A stretch of 64,000 nt of DNA from DT-111 sp965263225 (GTDB taxonomy: Bacteria > Bacteroidota > Bacteroidia > Chitinophagales > Saprospiraceae). The stretch covers positions 1,736,001 through 1,800,000 of the forward strand of contig CBDHHG010000001.1 in assembly GCA_965263225.1 (NCBI GenBank). The letters are read 5' to 3'. Positions 54,580-63,404 of the stretch are shown in pieces. The notes under the pieces were generated by a model. It did no database searches. It saw only the letters and a program-made list of their open reading frames with translations, and had not been told where the DNA came from. The position numbers and the translations under genes are program-made. Every line of letters begins with the position of its first letter. Within the stretch, counting starts at the first letter, position 1.

Positions 54580-55416
54580 ATGTCGAAAGTTTTAAAAATA
54601 AGGAAGGCTCCGCGGAAAAGAAGACAAAAAAAAAGAAATAGGCGAGAAGAGAGAAGACAGGGGCTTCCTCGCTTACGCGTTCGATTGAAAGACCCCTTCG
54701 GAAAAGTTTTAGTACTAAAAAGAGCTCTGACCGGGATTATCGGTTTGGCAACCTATCCTGGCTTGGCGATCGTCAATAAAATGAAGGTAGAAGGAGCCAA
54801 TCATTTACTTCGACTACCTAGAAATAATGTGCTCTTCATTTCCAATCATCAAACCTATTATGCTGATGTCATTGCGCTATATCATATCTTTTGTAGTGTA
54901 AAATGGAAGTTCAAGAACATCAATTTTCCCTTGTATCTATTAGTGCCTAGAGTAAACTCCTATTACATCGCAGCGGAAGAGACGATGAAGGAAAGTGGGA
55001 TTCTGCCCAAGTTATTCTCTTACGCGGGAGCTGTGACCGTTAAACGCTCTTGGCGGTATAAGGGTGAAGATGTCCGTCGTGGTGCTGATTTCAAGGCACC
55101 AGAAAAGATTGAAAAGGCTCTTGGTTTTGGTTGGGTAATAACTTTTCCTCAAGGGACAACAACGCCAGAGGCTCCCGTGCAAAAAGGAGCCGCTAGCATC
55201 ATCAAGGCCTATCAGCCATTAGTGGTACCTGTTGAAATTGATGGGTTTCGAAAAGCCTTTGGTAAGAAAGGGTTACAATTGCGGGAAAGAGGGGTTAGGT
55301 TATCCGTGAAATTCAATGAACCAATGCGGTTTAGCGATGATGCTTCCATTGCAGAGATCCATGAGTTCCTGGAAAACCATATCTTGGGCGAAGAGGATCA
55401 AACCAAACCAGGGTAA
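54580..55416 (+). CDS. 1-acyl-sn-glycerol-3-phosphate acyltransferase-like protein
   Basis: 278 aa PlsC-family acyltransferase of phospholipid synthesis. An unusually basic N-terminus (RKAPRKRRQKKRNRREERRQ) precedes a hydrophobic segment (LTGIIGLATYPGLAIV). Motif I is NHQTYYADV (catalytic His and Asp), motif III FPQGTTTP and motif IV VVPVEIDG; an EGTR-like Gly is retained. It acts at the inner membrane, moving an acyl chain to lysophosphatidic acid or a similar lipid. It converges with the MsbA-like exporter gene (stop codons one base apart), but the two need not be linked in function. Confidence 0.88.
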   Translation: MSKVLKIRKAPRKRRQKKRNRREERRQGLPRLRVRLKDPFGKVLVLKRALTGIIGLATYPGLAIVNKMKVEGANHLLRLPRNNVLFISNHQTYYADVIALYHIFCSVKWKFKNINFPLYLLVPRVNSYYIAAEETMKESGILPKLFSYAGAVTVKRSWRYKGEDVRRGADFKAPEKIEKALGFGWVITFPQGTTTPEAPVQKGAASIIKAYQPLVVPVEIDGFRKAFGKKGLQLRERGVRLSVKFNEPMRFSDDASIAEIHEFLENHILGEEDQTKPG

Positions 55417-55417
55417 T

Positions 55418-57163
55418 TTAAATCCGGGCTTGATAAGTATATAATTCGAAGTAACGTCCTTCTCTCGCGATCAACTCGTCATGATTTCCGCGCTCGACAA
55501 TATGACCGTTTTCAATAACCAAAATCTGAGTGGCTTGACGGATGGTGCTCAGGCGGTGAGCAATAACAAAGGTCGTACGACCTTGCATCAATTCGTTCAA
55601 ACTCTTCTGAATCAAGGATTCACTTTCCGTATCCAAATTAGACGTTGCCTCATCCAGGATAATGATCTTAGGATTCGCCAAAATTGCTCTTGCAATGGCT
55701 ATCCGCTGCCGCTGCCCACCGGATAATTTCACGCCTCGCTCCCCAATTAGCGTATCTAAACCTTCCTCAAATCGATCTGTAAATTCATTGACGTAGGCGG
55801 CTTCCACTGCCTTTTGGAGGTCCTCCTCCGCGGCATCCGGCCGGGGAAACAGAATGTTCTCCCGAATAGTACCTTCAAATAGAAAATCGTCTTGCAATAC
55901 CACCCCCAAATTCCTGCGGAAGCTATCTAAACTCACCTTTGAGAGATCTGTTCCATCAACCGTAATCAAACCACTATCCGGCGTGAGGAAAGTCGCTGCT
56001 AAACCGGCGATGGTAGATTTCCCCGACCCGGAAGAACCAACCAGGGCGGTTACAGATCCTTTCGGTGCATCAAAACTGATATTATGTACGACTTCCTTGT
56101 CTTCGATATAGGAAAAAGAGACGTCTTCAAATTTGATATTTCCCTTAATCTCTTTCAACTCTATGGTACGAACGGATTTGTCATCCTCTGGTTCCATATT
56201 CATAATTTCCTCTGTCCGATCAAGCCCAGCAAATGCCTCTGTTAATTGGCTGCCAATATTACTCATCTGAACAATTGGCGCGATCATGAAGCCGAGATAG
56301 AGGGTGAAAGACAAGAAATCACCAAAGGTCATATTGCCCTGCATAATCTGATAGCCCCCAATACCCATAATGCCCGTTGTGGCCATACCTAGTAGGAACG
56401 TGGCTGAACTAGTCATCAAGGCGGTGGCAGTGAGACTTTTCTTGACGTTCTGAAATAAGTTATCCACTCCTTTTTCGAAGGTTTTATTCTCTTGCTTTTC
56501 AGCGTTGAATCCCTTAATCACGCGTACCCCATTGAGTGTTTCCACCAGTCGCCCCGTTACTTGGGCGTTAATGACTCCCCGCTCCCTGAAGATCGGTCGG
56601 ATGTAGCCAAAGGCACGCAAGGCGATATAGGCGAAAATGCTGACTGGAACCAAGACGTATAACGTCATCATTGGGCTAATCCGGATCAATAAAATCAAAG
56701 AGGCTACCGAGGTCAATGTCCCTCCGACCAGTTGTACCAATCCCGTACCAACAAGATTCCGTACGCCTTCAACGTCGGTCATGATTCTCGAAACCAGCAC
56801 ACCGGATTTGGTATTGTCAAAATAGCTAATTGGTAGGGAGAGTATTTTTTCCTGAACCTTGGCCCGTAGCTTGGAAATCAAATACTGGGCTTCTACACTC
56901 AATAACTGAGTTAGCCAATAAGACGTCAGCGCTTGGATCAGGATAGATCCTGCTACAACCATTAACAGAAGGCGTAGCATCGGCATATCCTCATTTACGA
57001 TGACATTATCGATCAAGTATTTACTGGCCCCGGGGAGGACCAAGCCCGCCAAGCGGCTTATGACAATGAGTATTAATCCTAAGAGTACCAATCTGCGGCG
57101 AGGCCAAATAAATTCACGGAAGGCTTGACCGATGGTCACTTTGTTTCTCTTTTGGGTAGACAT
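55418..57163 (-). CDS. MsbA-like ABC exporter (permease and ATPase fused)
   Basis: 581 aa from ATG 57163 (MSTQKRNKVTIGQAF). Six membrane helices (about residues 20-310) of the type I ABC exporter fold are followed by a nucleotide-binding domain: Walker A GSSGSGKSTIAGL, Q-loop LGVVLQDDFLFEGTI, signature LSGGQRQRIAIARAIL, Walker B KIIILDEATSNLD, H-loop AHRLSTIR. It acts as a homodimer in the inner membrane, exporting a lipid or amphipathic substrate. Placement beside PlsC is compatible with lipid flipping, but this is inference. Confidence 0.9.
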   Translation of the reverse strand: MSTQKRNKVTIGQAFREFIWPRRRLVLLGLILIVISRLAGLVLPGASKYLIDNVIVNEDMPMLRLLLMVVAGSILIQALTSYWLTQLLSVEAQYLISKLRAKVQEKILSLPISYFDNTKSGVLVSRIMTDVEGVRNLVGTGLVQLVGGTLTSVASLILLIRISPMMTLYVLVPVSIFAYIALRAFGYIRPIFRERGVINAQVTGRLVETLNGVRVIKGFNAEKQENKTFEKGVDNLFQNVKKSLTATALMTSSATFLLGMATTGIMGIGGYQIMQGNMTFGDFLSFTLYLGFMIAPIVQMSNIGSQLTEAFAGLDRTEEIMNMEPEDDKSVRTIELKEIKGNIKFEDVSFSYIEDKEVVHNISFDAPKGSVTALVGSSGSGKSTIAGLAATFLTPDSGLITVDGTDLSKVSLDSFRRNLGVVLQDDFLFEGTIRENILFPRPDAAEEDLQKAVEAAYVNEFTDRFEEGLDTLIGERGVKLSGGQRQRIAIARAILANPKIIILDEATSNLDTESESLIQKSLNELMQGRTTFVIAHRLSTIRQATQILVIENGHIVERGNHDELIAREGRYFELYTYQARI

Positions 57164-57466
57164 CGTAGGTGTACAAGTTTGTTTGTAGTGCACTGACTCA
57201 CAGTGAAATAAGTAGTGTCTTTTCTATTCTTAGAAATAACTTTGAATTGTTTGACCCTATTTCCTCGCTATTTCTTTAATAAATTCCCCTTTTACCCATT
57301 TATAGCGAGAGCAATTCTTCGCGAAATAAAGGGGGGAAGTTATTAGAAAGAGGCTCCTCTTGAATTACAACTAGGAGGCTATTTAGTTCATTATAGCTTT
57401 TACGAGTGGAAGGAAGTTGAAGCCAGAAAAAACTCCCAACTATCCCTCTTTCCCCGTCTCCTCCAA
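57164..57466. other. Region downstream of the NACHT gene, 303 bp
   Basis: Mostly non-coding. An 8-bp inverted repeat CTCGCTAT (57264-57271)/ATAGCGAG (57302-57309) with a 30-base AT-rich loop may contribute to ending the defence operon. An open stretch of about 50 codons on the minus strand (57300-57466) overlaps the end of the NACHT gene in another frame; I did not call it. Confidence 0.4.
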
Positions 57467-59698
57467 CTAATGCTCTATCAACCATTGCCGCGTTTCCTTG
57501 GATACATAACACTCTGTTTGAAGGCACTCTACTAATCTTAGTTTTATACGCAAGTAGGTAGCAAGGGCATTGCCACTAGTAGGGTCAAGGTTACGGGCAA
57601 GGTTATAGGCACGGTCAAAGTCAAGGGGAAGATCAAAGGTAAAGTCAAAGGTACGGGCACGGTTATGGACACTGGTGAGTGCACCGGCAAGCGCACCCTT
57701 AAGGATAAAGGTATGGTCATTGGTACGAGCATGGGTAAAGGCAAGGTCACGGGCGAGTTCTCTGGCCTGGGTAAAGGCAAGGTCACTGGCATGGGTACTG
57801 GCATAAGTGATCAGTATATATAAAGCACTAAATTGTCTAACGACTCGTGAAAAAGGACTCTCTTTTTCTAGTACCAAATCCTTCACCGCCTCCAAATAGC
57901 TATTAATCCCCGGCGATTCTTGTAATATGCCATTAGCATGCTCGTGTATTTCCAATAAAAACTGATCCGCTTTATCCAACATCGAAGTGGTCAATAAAAA
58001 TACTTCCCACCATTTATCATCCTGTATATGATTTTTAATCAAGGCGGAGGTAGATCCCTTCGTTGAATTCTCACTAATATACCTTGCGGTAAAATATTCC
58101 TGAAAAGTCAGGTGAGCAAAGGAGTATATACCTTTAGCTCTTGGTATGAAAATTCCGTGATTAGCGATGATGGCATCAAAAATATGCTCTCCAGTATCCT
58201 CTAATTCATCGGAATCGATATTGAGCAAGTTTTGAATATAAGCAATGATGAGCCGGACAATTTCCTTTCTCTTGAAGAAGTACTTTCCCTCCTCGAAAGT
58301 ATGAGCCGCGATTTGACTAAATAAAGCTCTTTTGCGAGAAATGGATAGTTTCTTATAGGGCTCAAAACGTTTTATACGGCGAGAAGAATCCCACTTTTTT
58401 AATAGGGCATTAATAGCCTCTTCGTATAATTCAGCTCTACTAGCGTGGAAATCTAGATTCTCATCGTAGGCGATGCAAAGGAGGGTCAATAGTAGCGGTG
58501 TGGTTGCTATTTCTTTTAGTGGAGCTTCATCTTTGAGCTTGCCCCAACAACTTTTCCCTACCTCGACTTCTTTATGAAACCACTTCATGATAAAGTCCTC
58601 AATTTGCTGATCATTAAAATCCGCCATCTCTACATCGGCGAATTTTTCAAACCAGGCATTGTAGGCCGCTACTCTACAACTGATCACAAATTGATTTTGG
58701 TGGTACTTCTCTGAAAAATCAATAATCTCTTGAATGATATCATTCTTCCGCTCCTCCTGTATTTCATCCAAGCCATCCAGCAACAGTAAACACCTCCCTT
58801 TTTTTAGCATGTTTTCAATAAAGAGTCCTGCATCTTCCAAGGAGCAAATACCAAATTGATAAGTAAGGAAATCCATCAAGGAATACCCCTTGTCAGCTAG
58901 TTCCTTTAAGGTAATGAAGATAGGGATCTTCCTATCCTTGATTTGAGATTCCTTCTTGATACTTTCCAGGGCCAGAGATTTCAGGTAGGTACTTTTTCCC
59001 GCCCCCGGTTTTCCCAGCACAATCATTTTATCCTGACTGTTGATGGTTTCTATCCCGGTCTTGGTGGTGCGCGTTGTCCCAAACTTGATGGTGCGAGCTG
59101 TATGGTCAAAGTTTTGCTGTAGGAAGTCAACGCTATCTCGATATTGTTCTTGATTTTTTTCCAAAACATTGACTCTTACAAACAATGAATCTAAAGGAAC
59201 GTTATCCGTCATCCCAAACACGCGAATAGAGTTGTACTGTCGCCAAATTTCGGTAGCATACTTTTGTGCAGCTAAGGCAAAAAAGGCCTTCTCTTTGTCT
59301 CTCTCTTTAAACCACTTCCAGTCTCCATCATATGCCGAGGAAAATAGCTCCTGAATAGCCTCAATAGCAATGAAGTCATTACCTTCGGTCCCTTGGGTCG
59401 TAGTGAGCGTTGGATCAACTTCCACTTGCCCATCCTTAGGCAAGTCATATTCCGTAATGCTGTCCACTAGGTGCAGGAAGGAGGTGGCTAGACGAGAAAG
59501 TAGCTGCATGAATTCAGCTTGACCAATATGATTTTGTCGATATCGCTGTTGTGCCTCTTGATATTGAGTTTGAATGTTGATCAGTTCATTGTAAGTATCG
59601 GAATCTGGACGGATGATGGCTTCGCATTGGGTAATGGCCCCTGTGAAGTCATAAGGAACGACTTGCTTGAGTTGTTTTTTGTATTGGTTGAGGTCCAC
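57467..59698 (-). CDS. NACHT-domain NTPase with N-terminal effector-associated-like domain
   Basis: 743 aa from GTG 59698; no ATG lies between this codon and the upstream in-frame stop. Residues 1-90 form a helical domain (DTYNELINIQTQYQEAQQRY, FMQLLSRLATSFLHLVDSI) resembling effector-associated domain EAD11. Residues ~90-215 include SIRVFGMTDNVPLDSLFVRV. The NACHT module follows: P-loop IVLGKPGAGKSTYLKSLALE (near 225), Walker B CLLLLDGLDEIQEE (near 305), then winged-helix segments and FAHLTFQEYFTARYI. Residues ~632-705 are encoded by an uninterrupted 6-bp-periodic DNA stretch. It follows hsdR after 38 bases with no terminator, so it is the fourth gene of the hsd operon. NACHT proteins often act in anti-phage defence; the trigger and effect here are unknown. 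Confidence 0.88.
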   Translation of the reverse strand: MDLNQYKKQLKQVVPYDFTGAITQCEAIIRPDSDTYNELINIQTQYQEAQQRYRQNHIGQAEFMQLLSRLATSFLHLVDSITEYDLPKDGQVEVDPTLTTTQGTEGNDFIAIEAIQELFSSAYDGDWKWFKERDKEKAFFALAAQKYATEIWRQYNSIRVFGMTDNVPLDSLFVRVNVLEKNQEQYRDSVDFLQQNFDHTARTIKFGTTRTTKTGIETINSQDKMIVLGKPGAGKSTYLKSLALESIKKESQIKDRKIPIFITLKELADKGYSLMDFLTYQFGICSLEDAGLFIENMLKKGRCLLLLDGLDEIQEERKNDIIQEIIDFSEKYHQNQFVISCRVAAYNAWFEKFADVEMADFNDQQIEDFIMKWFHKEVEVGKSCWGKLKDEAPLKEIATTPLLLTLLCIAYDENLDFHASRAELYEEAINALLKKWDSSRRIKRFEPYKKLSISRKRALFSQIAAHTFEEGKYFFKRKEIVRLIIAYIQNLLNIDSDELEDTGEHIFDAIIANHGIFIPRAKGIYSFAHLTFQEYFTARYISENSTKGSTSALIKNHIQDDKWWEVFLLTTSMLDKADQFLLEIHEHANGILQESPGINSYLEAVKDLVLEKESPFSRVVRQFSALYILITYASTHASDLAFTQARELARDLAFTHARTNDHTFILKGALAGALTSVHNRARTFDFTFDLPLDFDRAYNLARNLDPTSGNALATYLRIKLRLVECLQTECYVSKETRQWLIEH
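57583..57804 (-). repeat. Hexanucleotide-periodic tract inside the NACHT gene
   Basis: 37 consecutive degenerate 6-bp units with no phase slip, read on the plus strand as GGTCAA, GGTTAC, GGGCAA, GGTTAT, AGGCAC and so on to GGGTAC, TGGCAT, AAGTGA (rough consensus GGnCAn). On the coding strand this gives about 74 residues of a two-residue rhythm (a small or polar residue then Leu, Phe or Arg, such as DLAF, THAR, ELARDL). Length changes by whole units keep the frame. Confidence 0.85.
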
Positions 59699-59736
59699 GG
59701 GTTTAGGTTTTTCGTGTTAGGTGCTTTAGGAGGTTT

Positions 59737-62169
59737 CTAGATCGCCCTGTCCCGATACAAATACTCCTGAAATCCAATAAACATCTCTCGAATCGACTTA
59801 ATACTCCCCAACTCCTGTTTCGCATCAGCGATGGCTTTGTAATTGAGCTCCAGTAATTCCGGTAGCTTTTTGTCATCCAATTCTTCGACGCCATCTCGGA
59901 CGTATTGCTCTAGGACGAAATTCAGGAATTCTTGTTGCTGTGGGTTGTAGTCCAGGATATGGATTTTGGCTTTTTCCGCTCGTTCCAGGCGGGGTACTAG
60001 GTCTCTGTGATAAGCTACGTAGTTTAGGACGTCAAAGAGGTCGCTTTCTTCGCCGTGGACGAGCTTGCGGAGCTCTTCGAGTTGTTCGTTGGAGTAGCCG
60101 CGTTCGCTGAGTTCCTCTAGCAGTTTTTTTCTGGTACTGGGGAGGACCCAGAGTTTCCGCAGTTCTTCTTCGTTGCTGAAGAAGGCGGGCAAATCGCCGA
60201 ATAGCTGTTGGATGAATTCCTCGGCGGAGATGGGCTTTCCTTCGGGACTCCAGAAAGAGGTCTTCACGGTGGAATCAATTTCACGTTCTTTATTGCCGGA
60301 TAGCTTTACTCGTATGATTCTTCTCGGTGGATTATCACAGACGCAGGGATCATTCTGGCATTCTTGACAGGGTTCCAAGATAAGAGGCTCCTCTACGCCC
60401 GACGCTTCCTCATCGGTGGAATAAGTATTCCTAGGTTCTGGAGGCTTAGGAGGACCATCCCATTCATCATCGCGGAAGTGCTCATGGGCTTTGACGAAAT
60501 CAAAGACGGTGAAATGGGCTTTGCTGTCAAAAAGGCGGGTACCTCGACCGACGATTTGCTTGAACTCTACCATGGAATCGACGGGGCGCAGCAAGACGAT
60601 GTTTCGGATCTCGGGGGCATCTACACCGGTACTGAGCTTTTGGGAAGTGGTTAGTACGGTGGGGATACTTTTTTCATTGTCTTGGAAATCGCGTAGGTGT
60701 TGTTCGCCGATCTTGCCATCGTCGGCGGTGACGCGATGACAGTAATCCGTATTGCGGCTAGTGGCATGCTGATTGATCAAATCTCTGACTAAGGCGGCGT
60801 GCTTTTGCGTGGCACAAAAGACCAAGGTTTTTTGCTTTTGGTTGATGAGCTCCAAAAACTTTTTGACCCGATATTTTTCTATTTGTTGAACAATGATTTT
60901 ACGGCCATAATCCCTATAGGTAAAGGTATCACCAACTTCAGCTTCACCGTCCAAAATGGTATCGTCTTTGGTGAGGATGTAGTCATCGTAATTCGTCTGG
61001 ATCTCCTTGACTTTGAAAGGCGTTAAGAACCCATCATTAATACCATCTTTCAGCGCATAGGTATAAATCGGATCACCAAAATATTCGTAGGTGTCTCCGT
61101 TGACATCTCGCTTGGGAGTGGCCGTCAGACCTAATTGTACGGCTGGCGAAAAATAGTCCATTATAGCCCGCCAGGAACTTTCGTCATTGGCGCCGCCTCG
61201 GTGACATTCATCGATGATGATTAAATCAAAGAAATCTCGATCATATTGTCCGAAATTGAAGTCCTCTGGTCGTTTTTCTTGCTGCTCTACGGCCTCTTCT
61301 AGCGCCTCTTCCCCTTGCTTCCCCTTCTGTGCATCGGTCATGAACGTTTGGAAGATGGTAAAGAAGACGCTACCATTTGTAGGTACATGTCCTTTTTTCC
61401 TGATCTCTTTGGGGCGAATTCTAACCTTAATGTTTTCATCTATCTTATCAAAGGCGTTAAAAGCATTGAAGGCTTGGTCAGCGAGGATATTTCTGTCAGC
61501 CAGGAATAAGATGCGGGGTGCACGAGAACCATCCCGTCTCAGATTCCATTTGGCCTGAAAGAGCTTCCAGCAGATCTGAAAGGCGGTAGCCGTTTTCCCG
61601 GTGCCGGTGGCCATGGTCAAGAGGATGCGCTCTTTCTTTTCGGCGATGGCATTCAAGACTTTGTAGATCGCATTTCTTTGGTAATAGCGAGGTGACCAAG
61701 TACCGCCTCGGTCTTCGAAAGAAATGTCGTAAAAACGATCTTTCCAGCCTTCTATTTCTATTTTGTAGTCCTCTTTGGGTGTAGGGAAAGTCATTTCCCA
61801 AAGCTCGTCGGGTGTAGGATACTTAGATACATCGCCTTCCGTGCCTTCTTCCATATCCACACCATAGATTTGCAAACCATTGGTCGCATAGGTAAAGCGT
61901 ATGTTCAAACGCTTGGCGTAATCTTTGGCTTGCCCCAATCCATCCGTATAGTATACATCTCTTTTCTTGGCTTCTACAATCCCAATTCGCCGATTTTTGT
62001 ATTCTAGGACATAATCCGCAAAAAGCGGCTTGGCACGTCGATTTTGCCCAATTAAACGCCCTTGGGTAATGGGGAATTCCAACCACAAACGACTGCCTTC
62101 AACCACATCCCAGCCTGCCGCTTTCAAGGCGGGTTCTATGAGGTCATGTTTGGTTTGTGCTTCATTCAT
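59737..62169 (-). CDS. hsdR: Type I restriction enzyme subunit R (EcoEI type)
   Basis: 810 aa, the DNA translocase and nuclease of the type I complex. The PD-(D/E)XK nuclease lies at the N-terminus: D52 (FADYVLEYK) and E66/K68 in GIVEAKKRD. The SF2 helicase has P-loop MATGTGKTATAF, DECH box IIDECHRGG, TATPKRD and motif VI KQIVGRGTRLF. The C-terminal half includes a cysteine cluster (CQECQNDPCVC) and a region typical of the EcoEI R C-terminal domain. The length fits that family, shorter than EcoKI HsdR. Its ATG overlaps the hsdS stop (ATGA at 62166-62169), and the NACHT gene follows its stop after 38 bases. Confidence 0.93.
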   Translation of the reverse strand: MNEAQTKHDLIEPALKAAGWDVVEGSRLWLEFPITQGRLIGQNRRAKPLFADYVLEYKNRRIGIVEAKKRDVYYTDGLGQAKDYAKRLNIRFTYATNGLQIYGVDMEEGTEGDVSKYPTPDELWEMTFPTPKEDYKIEIEGWKDRFYDISFEDRGGTWSPRYYQRNAIYKVLNAIAEKKERILLTMATGTGKTATAFQICWKLFQAKWNLRRDGSRAPRILFLADRNILADQAFNAFNAFDKIDENIKVRIRPKEIRKKGHVPTNGSVFFTIFQTFMTDAQKGKQGEEALEEAVEQQEKRPEDFNFGQYDRDFFDLIIIDECHRGGANDESSWRAIMDYFSPAVQLGLTATPKRDVNGDTYEYFGDPIYTYALKDGINDGFLTPFKVKEIQTNYDDYILTKDDTILDGEAEVGDTFTYRDYGRKIIVQQIEKYRVKKFLELINQKQKTLVFCATQKHAALVRDLINQHATSRNTDYCHRVTADDGKIGEQHLRDFQDNEKSIPTVLTTSQKLSTGVDAPEIRNIVLLRPVDSMVEFKQIVGRGTRLFDSKAHFTVFDFVKAHEHFRDDEWDGPPKPPEPRNTYSTDEEASGVEEPLILEPCQECQNDPCVCDNPPRRIIRVKLSGNKEREIDSTVKTSFWSPEGKPISAEEFIQQLFGDLPAFFSNEEELRKLWVLPSTRKKLLEELSERGYSNEQLEELRKLVHGEESDLFDVLNYVAYHRDLVPRLERAEKAKIHILDYNPQQQEFLNFVLEQYVRDGVEELDDKKLPELLELNYKAIADAKQELGSIKSIREMFIGFQEYLYRDRAI

Positions 62170-63404
62170 GATTCTACTGGGATTTGGGTGTTGAGGGAGT
62201 CGATCGAAGTCAATTCGCCAGCGAAGGCTTGTTGTAGGAGGGATTTTTTGAGTTCTTCTAAATGGCTAATCTTCTTTTGATAAAATTCCTGAATCTGACT
62301 TGAGTAGATTTGAAGAGAGTTAGCCTTGTTGACCAAGAGAATCTGCTGTTCTAAACTTGGAAATGATATTGGAAGCTTTCTCAAGTCTTCGAGATTGATA
62401 CCAATATATGTTGCTCCCTTTTTTACTCCACTCAGCCAATTCTGACTGAAGTTTGAACCAATCAAATATGCAAGGTAATTGGAATTGACTTTCAACTGAT
62501 CGATAGGTACACATGCTACTTCCCTGGATATATTCCATCCTCGCATTTCATCGGGAACCACAGCTACTCCTCCAAGAGTTCCTCTTACATTAACCAATAC
62601 CTCACCACCTTGTAGAATTGTTCTTTTGTAATTCAAGGATAATTCTGAGGATATTTTTTTCATCCCATTGATGTCAATGTGAAGCCACCTGACATTGCTG
62701 GTTCTCAAGCATGGAATGCCATTACTATCATGCTCCCCAAGCTTTATTACTCCATAAGTGATAATCCTTTTTTCTTCACAAAGATTCACCAGTAGATCCT
62801 CCTCCCAACCTTCCCCCTGCTGACTAAAGATCTCATTCAACTTCGATTGAAAAAGCTCCCTCGCATTCTCTATATTCTTTTCAATGTTGGCTTTGGCTTG
62901 GTCGATTTTTGCGAAAGCCGCGTCGAGGAGGGCTACGATTTGTTTTTGTAGCTCAATCGAAACTATTGGAATAAGGGTATTCCGTATTTTCGTTTGAGAA
63001 ATATTTGGTTGGGCATTTCCAACAGCTTGTGCAATTAACTCCTCTTTAAACTTTAAGAAGAAGTAATACAAAAACTCGGGTATAAAATCCTTGTTAGGAA
63101 ATATTCCGCAGACGGCCTGGTTTGTGGCACATTCAAAATTTAAGATTCCAACCTGGCCAGCAGTTGCCCCATACATTGCGATTACTACTGTACTAGCTGG
63201 AAACAGTTTTGCAGAAGAATTATTTAGTCCTTTTAGGGTTATTTTAATCTCACTTTCTGTAATATTTCGATTATTCACTTCCCCACTTCTAATCCAAGGA
63301 ATATCGCCATTTTCATAGTAATCACTATGAATTTTTGAAGGCGTTCCTCCTGCTCCGGTTTTACAAACTTCCCCTAACCTTTTCATTTGCCAACCTTTCT
63401 TCAT
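62166..63404 (-). CDS. hsdS: Type I restriction-modification specificity subunit S
   Basis: 412 aa with the usual two target-recognition domains and two conserved helices. TRD1 (about 5-150) begins MKRLGEVCKTGAGGTPSK and contains GDIPWIRSGEVNNRNI. Helix 1 follows at about 155-205 (IELQKQIVALLDAAFAKIDQ). TRD2 (about 210-360) starts EEDLLVNLCEEKRIITYG. Helix 2 lies at the end (LEQQILLVNKANSLQ, HLEELKKSLLQQAFAGEL). It determines the bipartite DNA site. The sequence is a complete gene, overlapping hsdM (ATGA at 63401-63404) and hsdR. TRDs are variable; the site cannot be deduced. Confidence 0.95.
   Translation of the reverse strand: MKKGWQMKRLGEVCKTGAGGTPSKIHSDYYENGDIPWIRSGEVNNRNITESEIKITLKGLNNSSAKLFPASTVVIAMYGATAGQVGILNFECATNQAVCGIFPNKDFIPEFLYYFFLKFKEELIAQAVGNAQPNISQTKIRNTLIPIVSIELQKQIVALLDAAFAKIDQAKANIEKNIENARELFQSKLNEIFSQQGEGWEEDLLVNLCEEKRIITYGVIKLGEHDSNGIPCLRTSNVRWLHIDINGMKKISSELSLNYKRTILQGGEVLVNVRGTLGGVAVVPDEMRGWNISREVACVPIDQLKVNSNYLAYLIGSNFSQNWLSGVKKGATYIGINLEDLRKLPISFPSLEQQILLVNKANSLQIYSSQIQEFYQKKISHLEELKKSLLQQAFAGELTSIDSLNTQIPVES

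Noticed and set aside
57300..57527. 75-codon minus-strand ORF overlapping the end of the NACHT gene
   Set aside because: It is out of frame with the NACHT gene, has no recognisable family and only its last ~55 codons lie outside the gene; a decayed fragment is possible but not supported.
57544..57804. 86-codon minus-strand ORF rich in Pro, Leu, Val and Thr
   Set aside because: It is the alternative frame of the hexanucleotide tract inside the NACHT gene; its regular composition follows from the 6-bp rhythm.
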